Shown: positions 43,822-52,034 of the stretch, piece after piece
Layout: each line of letters opens with the position of its first letter
Position numbering within the stretch: position 1 is the first letter of the stretch
NCBI RefSeq assembly: GCF_005860795.2
Contig: NZ_CP058350.1
Location: 2,014,501-2,078,500 of the forward strand
Direction: 5' to 3'
DNA length: 64,000 nucleotides
Source of the DNA: Peteryoungia desertarenae
Lineage (GTDB): Bacteria; Pseudomonadota; Alphaproteobacteria; Rhizobiales; Rhizobiaceae
The notes under the pieces: model-generated
Databases searched by the model: none
What the model was told of the DNA's origin: nothing
Seen by the model: the letters and a program-made list of their open reading frames with translations, nothing else
Made by a program: the position numbers and the translations under genes

Positions 43822-44199
43822 CTACCTCAACACCCCCGTCGCCAGCGCCCGCTGTATCCCGCGCACATCCGTGCCCTTCTTCAGCGTCTTCGTCACCGGC
43901 TGTTCGGCGCCGGAAACCCAGATCTTCAATTCGCTGTCGAGATCGAAGGTGCCGGCGGTCTCGACGGAAAAGCGGGTGATCGCGCGGTAGGGGATGGACA
44001 TATAGTCCACCTTCGAGCCGGTAATGCCCTGCACATCGATCAGGATCAGCCGCTTGTCGGTAAAGGCAAAGACGTCGCGGATGACGCGGAAGGCCAGCGA
44101 CACCCGCTCCCCCTCGATCAGCACACCGTCCAGCCGCTTCGCTAGATCTTGCGGATCGACACTTGATCCATGCCCCAGCAATCCGTCCAGCAATCCCAT
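43822..44199 (-). CDS. PH-domain protein (bPH_1 family)
   Basis: This 125-residue cytoplasmic protein has a bacterial pleckstrin-homology fold similar to YvbH/PF08000. 'LIEGERVSLAFRVIRDVFAF' and 'TDKRLILIDVQGITGSKVDY' are followed by 'SIPYRAITRFSVETAGTFDL' and 'KIWVSG', the strand order of the family. The function is unknown. It diverges from an epimerase gene. Confidence 0.85.
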   Translation of the reverse strand: MGLLDGLLGHGSSVDPQDLAKRLDGVLIEGERVSLAFRVIRDVFAFTDKRLILIDVQGITGSKVDYMSIPYRAITRFSVETAGTFDLDSELKIWVSGAEQPVTKTLKKGTDVRGIQRALATGVLR

Positions 44200-44349
44200 C
44201 TCAGTCCTCCTGTTGTCTCGGAACGGAGATGGGAAGCGGGCGCGCGGCGGTCAAGACGGGGCCGTGCCGGAAACCTACTGAAGCCTCTTACTCTTTCCGG
44301 GCATCTGCGCTATCTGGTCATCAGACAAGTTGAAGCAGGAGGAAAATTC

Positions 44350-45243
44350 ATGGGCAAGCGGATCGTGTTTACCGGCGGCAGCGGCAAGGCGGGGCGCCAT
44401 GTCGTGCCCTATCTTCTTGACCAGGGCCACAAGGTGCTGAATGTCGACCGCACGGTGCTGGATCATCCGGGCGTGCATACGCTGTTGACCGATGTGACCG
44501 ACGCCGGCGAGGTGTTCAATGCGCTCTCCTGTCATTTCGGCTATGACGGCTTTGAGGCGGGCGCAGTCGCCGGCATTCCCGATGCGGTGGTGCATTTCGC
44601 CGCCGTCCCGCGCATCCTGATGAACCCCGACAACAGGACCTTCGTCGAAAACACCACCTCGACCTATAATGTCATCGAGGCCGCCGCCAAGCTCGGCGTG
44701 AAGAAGATCGTGATTGCCTCCTCGGAAACCACCTATGGCGTCTGCTTTGCCGAAGGCGACAAGGATTACAAGGAGTTCCCGCTGACCGAGGATTATGATG
44801 TCGATCCGATGGACAGTTACGGTCTCTCCAAGGTCGTGAATGAAAAGACGGCGCGAGCCTTTGCCATGCGCTTCGGCATCGATATCTATGCGCTGAGAAT
44901 CGGCAATGTCATCTCGCCGGAGGACTATGCCAATTTCCCCGGCTATCTCGCCGATCCGCCATGCCGCAAACGCAATGCCTGGTCTTATATCGACGCCCGC
45001 GATCTCGGCCAGATCGTCGATCTCTGTGTGAAGACGGACGGCCTCGGCTTCCAGGTCTTCAACGCCGTCAACGACACGATCACCGCCACCATCCCGACCC
45101 GCGAATTCCTGGCGAAATATGCGCCGAACACGCCGATCACCGGGGAGATCGAAGGCTTTGCCGCGCCGCTGTCCAACCGCAAGATCCGTCAAGTCCTGGG
45201 CTTCAGGGAGAAGCATGACTGGCGCAACTATGTGAAGGTGTGA
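44350..45243 (+). CDS. NAD(P)-dependent sugar epimerase/dehydratase (extended SDR)
   Basis: This 297-residue enzyme starts at ATG 44350 after AGGAGG. The Rossmann motif is 'VFTGGSGKAGRHVVPYLLDQ' (GxxGxxG), the active site 'YGLSKVVNEK' (YxxxK) with 'ASSETTYG' supplying the serine, and 'ARDLGQIVDLCVKTDGLGFQ' is typical of extended SDRs. The substrate is probably a nucleotide sugar or uronate; uronate dehydrogenase is one alternative. It stands alone. Confidence 0.85.
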   Translation: MGKRIVFTGGSGKAGRHVVPYLLDQGHKVLNVDRTVLDHPGVHTLLTDVTDAGEVFNALSCHFGYDGFEAGAVAGIPDAVVHFAAVPRILMNPDNRTFVENTTSTYNVIEAAAKLGVKKIVIASSETTYGVCFAEGDKDYKEFPLTEDYDVDPMDSYGLSKVVNEKTARAFAMRFGIDIYALRIGNVISPEDYANFPGYLADPPCRKRNAWSYIDARDLGQIVDLCVKTDGLGFQVFNAVNDTITATIPTREFLAKYAPNTPITGEIEGFAAPLSNRKIRQVLGFREKHDWRNYVKV

Positions 45244-45345
45244 GGGCGGACCTTTCTCGTTGCAAGAGCCGGGAGCGGTCATGTGCGACCGCCCCGGTCA
45301 TGGATGGTCCCGCACACCCGGTCCGGGTCCTTCACCGCTCCCCTC

Positions 45346-46047
45346 CTACATGCCCTCGCTCGAAAACGTGCCGTCGCTGTTGTAGGTGACGGTGAAGGTC
45401 GTTGCCCCCGCGCGAAAATCGCATTCTGCCGCATGCGAGATGTCATAGGTAAGTGCGCCACCCCCCGGCTGATAGCCGAGCCTGACATAATAGACAGGCT
45501 CGGCGTGACAGGTGAGGATGCGGTTGGGAGCGGGGGTGACGGCGCTTGAAAGAAGCATGCTGCCGTCGCTTGCCATCACGCCCACTCCGCACAAGAGCTG
45601 CGGGCCAGGCATGGGCGTAAAGCGCGGCACGGCGATGGCGAACATGCCCTCTTCGAGCCCCTCGATGTGTGAGGGCGGACCAAAGGCCAGGGGATCGAGT
45701 GACAGAGGCAACAGGTTCTTTGGCGGATTGGCAGCCAGCATCAGCGGACGGCTGGCGGTCGACAGGCTCGGAATGCTGCGGGACAGAGGCGGCGCGACGG
45801 CTTCGCTGCCATAGAGTGGCGCAGGCACGGGCAGGCTGGAAAGCGCACCGGCATGGACACGCGGGTCCAGCAGGAAGGCGATTTCGCCGCCGCCATGGTT
45901 GTAATTGCCGATCTGGCGACAGCCGAGGCAATTGGAGCGAATGGCGGCGCCATGCAGGGAAGGAAACCGCGCCTGTTTCTGGAAGACGTGGAAATATTGC
46001 GGACTGGCCGAGAGGTTGCGCACGAGGATCTGCAGGACGGTCACCAT
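45346..46047 (-). CDS. Beta-rich protein of unknown family, paralogue of next gene
   Basis: This 233-residue protein has no signal peptide. Its N-terminus 'LVRNLSASPQYFHVFQKQAR' and C-terminus 'CDFRAGATTFTVTYNSDGTF' can be aligned with those of the neighbouring upstream gene product ('NVRSQAALTQDFFFFQEPAV' and 'CDFTGGYTTCNVTLNANGSW'). The middle has 'SIPSLSTASRPLMLAANPPK' and Cys-rich 'SNCLGCRQIGNYNHGGGEIA'. I do not recognise a function. It is 96 bp from its paralogue and probably in the same transcript. Confidence 0.6.
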   Translation of the reverse strand: MVTVLQILVRNLSASPQYFHVFQKQARFPSLHGAAIRSNCLGCRQIGNYNHGGGEIAFLLDPRVHAGALSSLPVPAPLYGSEAVAPPLSRSIPSLSTASRPLMLAANPPKNLLPLSLDPLAFGPPSHIEGLEEGMFAIAVPRFTPMPGPQLLCGVGVMASDGSMLLSSAVTPAPNRILTCHAEPVYYVRLGYQPGGGALTYDISHAAECDFRAGATTFTVTYNSDGTFSSEGM

Positions 46048-46143
46048 GAAAAACCCTCGGTCTGGAAGGCCCGATCTGACGCCATGCGGACAGGGGGTTG
46101 GGCTCTGGTCCGCATGGCGCTGCGTCGGGGTCGGGCAGTCCCC

Positions 46144-46809
46144 TTACAGAAGCTTGGTGCTCCAGCTGCCATTGGCGTTCAGGGTTACGTTGCAGGTGGT
46201 ATAGCCGCCGGTAAAGTCGCAGATGGCCGCATTGACGCTCGACTGGGTGAAGTTCATCACCGTGCCCGGCGTATACTGTCCTGTCTGCACGTAAAACTTC
46301 AGGATCGGCTGGCAATCCGTATGGGAAGCCGGGTTCACCTGGACGAAGTTCGACAGGATGATGCTGCCATTGGCGTTCACCGCCGAGCCGACATTGTAAT
46401 AGGGCGGCGAGGAGAAGGTCGGCGTCGTGATGCGGAATGCGCCGGCCTGCACGCCGGAGCCATTGACCGGGACGGAAAGCCCGAGCGCCGGCGAAATGGT
46501 CGCCGTCGTCCAGTCATTCCCGGACCCGTCGACCGAGGCAAGGTCGATGGGCTGGGCGGCGGAGGCAAAGCCCGTGCTGGCGCCGACGCGCGGCAGGCTG
46601 TTGCTCTGCTGGATGCCGGCATAGTACTGAAGGTTCACCTTGAAGGTCAGCACGGACCCCGTCTCGGTGAAGTTCGACAGAAAGCCGGAAAACAGGCTGT
46701 TGGAATAGACCTGGCTGCCGCCGGTATAGACGGCAGGCTCCTGGAAGAAGAAGAAGTCCTGCGTCAGGGCCGCCTGGCTCCGGACGTTGATGGTCAGCAA
46801 TGTCGACAT
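46144..46809 (-). CDS. Beta-rich protein of unknown family
   Basis: This 221-residue protein starts at ATG 46809 after AGGAAAGG. It is rich in Ser, Thr, Asn, Gly and aromatic residues, with no signal peptide. Notable parts are 'DFFFFQEPAVYTGGSQVYSN', 'TFKVNLQYYAGIQQSNSLPR', 'CQPILKFYVQTGQYTPGTVM' and the C-terminal 'CDFTGGYTTCNVTLNANGSW'. The pattern suggests a beta-sandwich, perhaps a secreted, self-assembling or lectin-like protein, but this is only inference. An XRE regulator gene lies just upstream on the same strand. Confidence 0.65.
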   Translation of the reverse strand: MSTLLTINVRSQAALTQDFFFFQEPAVYTGGSQVYSNSLFSGFLSNFTETGSVLTFKVNLQYYAGIQQSNSLPRVGASTGFASAAQPIDLASVDGSGNDWTTATISPALGLSVPVNGSGVQAGAFRITTPTFSSPPYYNVGSAVNANGSIILSNFVQVNPASHTDCQPILKFYVQTGQYTPGTVMNFTQSSVNAAICDFTGGYTTCNVTLNANGSWSTKLL

Positions 46810-46984
46810 GAAAGAAACCTTTCCTCTGGGTGTTGAACGCAGGGCCTTGCAACCGCCTTTCAGGAGGGGATGCCCCACCCACTCATCCGCGTCGCAATCC
46901 CTGACAGCAATCTTTAGGTGTATAGTGCCGTCAAGAAAAGCATAACGTGTATATCTGGGCGCAAAACATCCCCCGGCTTCTCGT

Positions 46985-47335
46985 CTAGCGCGATGTGTTC
47001 TCCGGTTTGATCACCTCCACCAGTTCAACGACCAGCTTGCGGATTTTGGCCGGTCGTTCCCTGAGCGCCAGAATCCATTCCAGTTCCCGGGGATTGATGA
47101 GATTGTCCCGGTGCCAGTCCAGCGTGCCGCGCCCCAGAAGCAGCCAGTCCAGCGAGATGTCGAGCGTCTCGGCCAGGGCGCAGGCATTGTCGAGCGACAG
47201 GTCTCCGCCGTTCTGCCAGCGCGAGACGGCTGCCACCGAAACATGCAGTTCTGCGGCAAGGGCATGCGCCTTGCCGATCTTGCGCTTGGCCATGGCCTGG
47301 CGAATGCGCTGCCCGCGAGCCTTGTTTTCCGTCAT
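46985..47335 (-). CDS. XRE-family transcriptional regulator
   Basis: This 116-residue regulator starts at ATG 47335 after AAGGAG. The Cro/CI helix-turn-helix is 'IGKAHALAAELHVSVAAVSR' plus 'WQNGGDLSLDNACALAETLD', followed by 'ISLDWLLLGRG'. It lies 175 bp upstream of the two paralogous beta-rich protein genes, in the same direction, and may control them. A dyad repeat lies 120 bp upstream of its start. Confidence 0.85.
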   Translation of the reverse strand: MTENKARGQRIRQAMAKRKIGKAHALAAELHVSVAAVSRWQNGGDLSLDNACALAETLDISLDWLLLGRGTLDWHRDNLINPRELEWILALRERPAKIRKLVVELVEVIKPENTSR

Positions 47336-47456
47336 GGTAAACTCCTTATGGTTGAAGGTTCCAAACAAACAACCATTAGGTGTTTTGAATTGCAAGACAT
47401 TCGTAAAGTTGAAATAAAGGGCCGGTTAAGCCTTTCCCCCTGTCCTGGCCCAAAAT

Positions 47457-47479
47457 ATACCCCTTAATTTAGAGGGTAT
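47457..47479 (-). promoter_or_regulatory. Inverted repeat upstream of XRE regulator gene
   Basis: ATACCC (47457-47462) and GGGTAT (47474-47479) flank an AT-rich 11-bp spacer. It lies between the XRE gene and a divergent small gene. A similar arrangement, CCCCA-N7-TGGGG, occurs at 50585-50601 upstream of another beta-rich protein gene, so both could be sites of one regulator. Confidence 0.4.
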
Positions 47480-47664
47480 TTATGTTAGCGTTGCCAAAAG
47501 CTCGAAGCTCTCCAGCGCGAGGACCGGTGCTGGGACTGGTTCCGGTGACGGGGACGGGATGGGGCGAGGCGGGCGGCAGCAGACGGGTGATGATGGAAGC
47601 ATCGGCAGGAGAGGGCGGTTCCTGTCACGGTATATCGGCACAGACCGGGATATGGGGAGGAAAC

Positions 47665-47937
47665 ATGGGCAGACAGATTGATTTTCCGCAAGACCCCTTT
47701 GATCTGCCGGCTCCTGCGGCGGCTTTGGGCGTGGCCCATGTCAGCCGCACCCATGTTCGAGACCGCGTCTTCATCTATTTCGAGGTGACCGCCAACGGCC
47801 ACCAGATCGCGGCGGTGGAAGCCCCCTATGACGGCGGCATTCCCGGCTGGTCGCATGCTGCCATTTCCGGCTTCTCCGATTTCACCGAGGCCGACCGCGC
47901 CCGTCTCGCCGAAGCCCTGCGCATCTATCTCGCCTGA
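47665..47937 (+). CDS. Conserved-looking small protein of unknown function
   Basis: This 90-residue protein starts at ATG 47665, chosen because GGGGAGGAAAC precedes it; the frame continues upstream without conservation. 'QDPFDLPAPAAALGVAHVSR' and 'RVFIYFEVTANGHQIAAVEA' suggest a small alpha/beta fold, with no signal or membrane helix. I do not recognise the family. After it, 47938-48223 shows no supported gene. Confidence 0.55.
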   Translation: MGRQIDFPQDPFDLPAPAAALGVAHVSRTHVRDRVFIYFEVTANGHQIAAVEAPYDGGIPGWSHAAISGFSDFTEADRARLAEALRIYLA

Positions 47938-48223
47938 TCGCCTGTCCCCCTGTCTTTCGCGGGAAAGCTGGAAGCAAGGGGGCGGATGAGGGGGCAAGCC
48001 TCTGCAGACCACCCGCCGATCGCGCCCGCCATCTTGTTTATGAGCGAATTCGACAGTATCCTCTTCACAGGATTCGCCATTTGCAATCCCACACGCGAGG
48101 CCCGGACGAAGCGCGGATGACGGCGCTCTGCCCCGGCTGACGAGTAGAAAAGCACCCGCGGGCCCTGTCTTCGACATCATGTCGCCGGCCACCTGATCGG
48201 GGCATGTCCCGGCAGGAAAATCC

Positions 48224-48523
48224 GTGGTCGATCTTTTCAAACGCATGCTCCGCAAGGAAACCGCCCCGAACGCCGATGCGAGCCCCGCAGCGGCTGCCGA
48301 AAGCGCCCCGCCGGACGTCCAGCATGCCGCCCGCCGCGCCCAGCTCGCCAATGATCTCGCCCGCGACCTGCTCGAACTGCAGGAGATCGCCATGGCGGAA
48401 CTGGCGCTGCGCAAGCAACAGGACGCCGCCAAAGCCGAAAACGCCTGCGCTGCCCATCCCCCCGCCGAAACCGAAGATCTCGACAGCAACACCCCCTTCG
48501 GAAAGCGCGTCCTGATCCTCTGA
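48224..48523 (+). CDS. Small charged helical protein of unknown function
   Basis: This 99-residue protein starts at GTG 48224 with GGCAGG upstream. An Ala-rich N-terminal half is followed by a long amphipathic helix ('ARRAQLANDLARDLLELQEI' continuing 'AMAELALRKQQD'), likely a coiled coil. No signal peptide is present. I do not recognise the family; coding bias supports it only moderately. Confidence 0.5.
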   Translation: MVDLFKRMLRKETAPNADASPAAAAESAPPDVQHAARRAQLANDLARDLLELQEIAMAELALRKQQDAAKAENACAAHPPAETEDLDSNTPFGKRVLIL

Positions 48524-48630
48524 CCGACAGACGCACGGCATCGGTCTGCGCTCTCACCCCTTGCGGAGGAGATGCCCGGCAGTGACAGCGGGGGGTAAAT
48601 GCTGGCGCGCAACAAAAAGACCCTTCCCAA

Positions 48631-48651
48631 CCCTCCCCACAAGGGGGAGGG
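48631..48651. repeat. Hairpin element CCCTCCCC/GGGGGAGGG
   Basis: CCCTCCCC (48631-48638) pairs with GGGGGAGGG (48643-48651) around ACAA. Flanking sequence resembles the ends of rhizobial palindromic intergenic repeats. It lies in the 251-bp gap before the EF-hand genes. Confidence 0.5.
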
Positions 48652-48774
48652 CTTGAGCCCACCCCAAATCCCCCCAATCACGAAACAATCCTCTGCTTTC
48701 CCCGTTCGGATGAGAGCGGCGCCGCAGGTTGGCGTCTGAAGTCCATGGGAGAACAATCAAGAGAGGATTTGATC

Positions 48775-49254
48775 ATGTTCAAGACAATGACGGGCGCGCT
48801 TGCCGCCTCCACCTTTGCGCTGACGCTGATCGCCGGCCCCGGCTATGCGCTGGATGAGGCCGCCGAAACGGCCAAGGCTGCGGGCCGCGCGCAGATGGCG
48901 GATTATTCGGCCTTTGACAGTGATGGCACGCCGGGCATTTCCAGTGCCGAATTCCGTGCCGCCTTCCAGCGCAACCAGGCCTTCGCCACCTGGGACGACG
49001 ACGATGACGGCAATCTCACCAAGGCCGAATTCGAGGCCGGGCTTGGCAATCGTCAGGAGCGGTTCGAACAGCGCTTCGGCGAGAACTGGTTCGAAACCTG
49101 GGATGAAGATGGCAGCGGCGCCGTGAGCGAAACGGAATACTACGAAGGCCTGCACGGCAGCTATGACGCCAACCGCGACGGCATGATCGACGAGCCGGAA
49201 TACAGCAGCTTCGGCCAGGACATGGGCGAGGACGGCTGGTTCGAGATCGAGTGA
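48775..49254 (+). CDS. Exported EF-hand calcium-binding protein
   Basis: This 159-residue protein starts at ATG 48775 after GAGAGG. A signal peptide 'MTGALAASTFALTLIAGPGY' is cleaved near residue 25. EF-hand-like loops are 'FDSDGTPGISSAEF', 'WDDDDDGNLTKAEF', 'WDEDGSGAVSETEY' and 'YDANRDGMIDEPEY', several with canonical Asp/Asn and a closing Glu. The first has an odd Thr-Pro insertion. The C-terminus 'DMGEDGWFEIE' is shared with the next gene. It is probably a periplasmic or extracellular calcium binder. Confidence 0.85.
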   Translation: MFKTMTGALAASTFALTLIAGPGYALDEAAETAKAAGRAQMADYSAFDSDGTPGISSAEFRAAFQRNQAFATWDDDDDGNLTKAEFEAGLGNRQERFEQRFGENWFETWDEDGSGAVSETEYYEGLHGSYDANRDGMIDEPEYSSFGQDMGEDGWFEIE

Positions 49255-49437
49255 TGTCCCAGGCCTTTTTCCCTTAGCCCCCAGGCTTTCGACGAGGATC
49301 GGAAGGACCGGCGGAAACAAACCCGCCGCTTCTCTGTTGGGTGGGCCAGGGCGCTGCAAAAGGCGCCCGCTGAACAAGATGAGGCGCCCGTCGCGGGTGC
49401 CCGCAACTTGCGAGAAAAATCAGGAAAGGAATTGATG

Positions 49438-49878
49438 ATGTTGAAGAAAATGACGAGCGCGCTGGCCGCGTCCACCTTTGCCCTGTCGCTCATTGCCGCC
49501 CCGGCAATGGCCCAGACGATGAACAATGACTATCAGAGCTGGGATACCGATGGCACACCGGGCATCAGTGACCAGGAATTCCGCACCGGCTTTGGAAACA
49601 ACGAAGCCTTCAACACCTGGGATGCCGATGACGACGGCAATCTGACCGAGGACGAGTTCAACACCGGCCTTGGCGACAATCGCGAACGCTTCGACGCCCG
49701 CTATGGCGACAGCTGGTTTGATGACTGGGATGCCGACGGCAATGATATGGTCAACGAGGACGAATATTATGGCGGCCTCTATGACACCTATGACGCCGAC
49801 GACAACAACCTGATCGAGGAACCCGAATTCGGCGATGTCGGCGACGACATGGGCGACGAAGGCTGGTTCGACGTCTGA
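49438..49878 (+). CDS. Exported EF-hand calcium-binding protein (tandem paralogue)
   Basis: This 146-residue protein starts at ATG 49438 (or 49435) after AGGAAAGG. The signal peptide 'MTSALAASTFALSLIAAPAM' ends in AMA-Q. EF-hand loops 'WDTDGTPGISDQEF', 'WDADDDGNLTEDEF', 'WDADGNDMVNEDEY' and 'YDADDNNLIEEPEF' follow in the same order as in its neighbour, and it ends 'DMGDEGWFDV'. It clearly arose by tandem duplication; the copy is shorter near the N-terminus and more acidic. Confidence 0.85.
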   Translation: MLKKMTSALAASTFALSLIAAPAMAQTMNNDYQSWDTDGTPGISDQEFRTGFGNNEAFNTWDADDDGNLTEDEFNTGLGDNRERFDARYGDSWFDDWDADGNDMVNEDEYYGGLYDTYDADDNNLIEEPEFGDVGDDMGDEGWFDV

Positions 49879-50126
49879 TCGGTCGCAACGACCACCGCAT
49901 CCTGGAATGGATGCGGATGAATGGCCTCGCCCCGCATGCGCCGGGGTGGGGCCTTTTTTGCAAAAGCCCGGCCTCGAGCGGTTTCACGACCTGCCACGCC
50001 CGCGGGGGCGGCAAGGGCCAGCCTCGGCGGCCTGTCTTCAAAAACGAGATCAGCCGCGGGGTGGCTCCCCACGGCTGATCATGCGTGGCGCATCGCGGGC
50101 GGGCGTGCGCCACTTGGGGACTCTTG

Positions 50127-50459
50127 TCAGCTCAGGGCAAACGCCGCCTCATGGGTGGTGTCCAGCGTCTCCGTCGAAGTGACCTTGCTCATTTTGAAGG
50201 TGAACAGCGTGCCGTTATACATGGGCGAGACGATGCCGGTGCCTGCACCATTGGCGTGGTTGCCGGTCCATACCGTGTAATAGCTTCCGAAGCTTGGATA
50301 GAAGTTCAACTCATTGATGAAATTGCCCTTGCCATCTTCGACCCAGGTGCCGAGCTTGATGCCATTGGCATACGAGAAACCGTTGGAGTTGAAGGTCCAG
50401 GTGGCCTTGGAGCCGTTGTCGACGTTGAAAATCCAGGTTGTATTGCTGAGCGAAGACAT
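50127..50459 (-). CDS. Small beta-rich protein of unknown function
   Basis: This 110-residue protein starts at ATG 50459 after GGGAAGGA, with no signal peptide. It consists almost wholly of alternating Trp/Phe/Tyr and Gly/Asn strands: 'TTWIFNVDNGSKATWTFNSN', 'GFSYANGIKLGTWVEDGKGN', 'YYTVWTGNHANGAGTGIVSP'. This suggests a small beta barrel of lipocalin or avidin type, but no family is recognised. The composition resembles the paralogous pair at 45-47 kb. Confidence 0.6.
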   Translation of the reverse strand: MSSLSNTTWIFNVDNGSKATWTFNSNGFSYANGIKLGTWVEDGKGNFINELNFYPSFGSYYTVWTGNHANGAGTGIVSPMYNGTLFTFKMSKVTSTETLDTTHEAAFALS

Positions 50460-50916
50460 GAGTGTTCCTTCCCGGCGCGCCGCACCAGTTTTGTGGGGTT
50501 TTGTGTGTGAAAGCCTGATCACCTCGTCACGCCGTTCTGCGGCGCGCGATCAATTTCTAGGAGAGTTAGTTATCTCGAACAAGCCCCATTTATATTGGGG
50601 TTTTGCGGTATATTCGATAGAAAATTTCGGCCAAAGCCGCAATTGTCATATCACTTAAAGGTTGAGAGAAACACCGTTCTTCATGCGCGTCGATGCGCAA
50701 GGTCAAAGAGCGACTCATCCGCACGCAAAAGAAGAGTGCGTCGCCTCGCGCCCTGAAGGGGAAGGCTGGTCTCGTGGCAGCGAAAAGGCGGCTCTGCGCC
50801 GCCCCTTCGTCATGCAAGTCCGGTTGCTCGGCCCGTGCCCCCGTCGTGCAGAAGGCTTTGCCAGCCCTTGGCCGGCGTGAGCCCTCATCGCGGGTGTGGA
50901 GCCTGTGGTCTGTGCC
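50460..50916. promoter_or_regulatory. 457-bp gene-free region with AT-rich promoter and dyad
   Basis: Around 50570-50640 the DNA is AT-rich and carries CCCCA-TTTATAT-TGGGG (50585-50601) and TATATT-like boxes, about 125 bp upstream of the beta-rich protein gene on the minus strand. The part next to cheW (50660-50916) shows no supported gene. Confidence 0.4.
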
Positions 50917-51429
50917 TCAGAATTCTTCCCAGCCGGCCTCTCCGCCGCCACCGCCACGGCTGCCGCCGCCGCTATAGCTCGGGCCGCCCTTGGCAAACAG
51001 CTCTTCCAGATTGAGGAAGCAGATCATCTGGTCCTGATGGGTCAGGATGCCATCGACAAACTGCGTCGCCTGTCCGGCATTGTGCGGCACCGGCTGCAGG
51101 CTGTCGACCGGAACGGTGAGGATGTCCGAAACGCCCTCGACCAGAAGCCCCATGGTCATGTCGTTGACATCGGTGACGATGATGGCACTGCGCTCGGAGG
51201 CCTCCGTGCTGCCCATGCCAAGTTTGACCGCCAGATCGATGATCGGGATCACCATGCCGCGCAGGTTGATCACCCCCAGCACCTCATAGGGCGCATGCGG
51301 CATCGGCGTCACCGGCACCCAGCCGCGGATCTCGCGGATCGAGCGGGTCTTCACGCAAAACGACTGGTCATTCAGCTTGAAGGCAATGATTTCCAGAAAT
51401 TCAGTGCTGCTGCTGGCATGGATATTCAC
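50917..51429 (-). CDS. cheW: CheW chemotaxis coupling protein
   Basis: This 170-residue adaptor links chemoreceptors to CheA. 'EIIAFKLNDQSFCVKTRSIR' and 'EIRGWVPVTPMPHAPYEVLG' are followed by the diagnostic 'VINLRGMVIPIIDLAVKLGM' and 'GLLVEGVSDILTVPVDSLQP'. The C-terminus has an unusual Gly/Ser-rich tail ('GGGSRGGGGGEAGWEEF') ending in 'WEEF', which resembles a receptor C-terminal pentapeptide-like tether. It is not in a che operon. Confidence 0.93.
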   Translation of the reverse strand: MNIHASSSTEFLEIIAFKLNDQSFCVKTRSIREIRGWVPVTPMPHAPYEVLGVINLRGMVIPIIDLAVKLGMGSTEASERSAIIVTDVNDMTMGLLVEGVSDILTVPVDSLQPVPHNAGQATQFVDGILTHQDQMICFLNLEELFAKGGPSYSGGGSRGGGGGEAGWEEF

Positions 51430-51623
51430 GCAAGAACCCTCGCGGCGTTGGAAGATGAGGGCTTCCTTATAGGCGATGAAGCTGGCGCAAGGCTTGATGG
51501 GACGGGGGGGAGGGAGGTGTTCCGAGATACACTAAAAACGGGAGCTAATCAGCAAGCCGCAATTCTGTATTCTTCACTGGTTCTCTTGCAAGAATGCACC
51601 GCATAAGGTACAAGGAGTGCCGG

Positions 51624-52034
51624 ATGAAACGCATTGTCGCGACATTCTTTGTTACGGAAGAAGGGGCGGAGCCGGTGAGAGCGTGGCTCATGTCCTTGTC
51701 GAAAGAGGATCGCCACATCATTGGCGCCGATATTGCCTCTGTCGAATTCGGCTGGCCGATCGGCATGCCTGTTTGTCGTCCAATCCGGGATGGCGTGCGC
51801 GAAGTGCGGTCGAGCATCAGGGCCGGAACGGTGGAAGTGCGGACCTATTTCGGCATTGATGGCGCCACCATGCTTCTCCTTCATGGAGAAGAAGGCAAGG
51901 ACGGTCAGCAGGATGCGATAAAGCTTGCGGTAAGCGCTGGAAAGAGCACCAGGTGCGATCCCGGCGGGCAAGGAAGGCAGACAAGAGGACACGAAAATGA
52001 TCGAATCAAACACCTCGTCCGGTGGTACGCTTGA
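51624..52034 (+). pseudogene. HigB/Gp49-like toxin with frame-scrambled C-terminus
   Basis: The start at ATG 51624 follows AAGGAG. The first 90 residues are a normal phage-derived Gp49/HigB toxin: 'DGVREVRSSIRAGTVEVRTY' and 'GIDGATMLLLHG'. The family then expects F-x-K-K..., which is found in the +1 frame ('FMEKKARTVSR'). 'DAIKLAVS' follows in the original frame, then 'RWKEHQVRSRRARKADKRTR' in the +2 frame. The +2 frame stops at TGA 51998, overlapping the antitoxin ATG as ATGA. The present frame instead ends at 52034 with an unrelated tail. Accumulated small indels are the simplest explanation. Confidence 0.7.
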
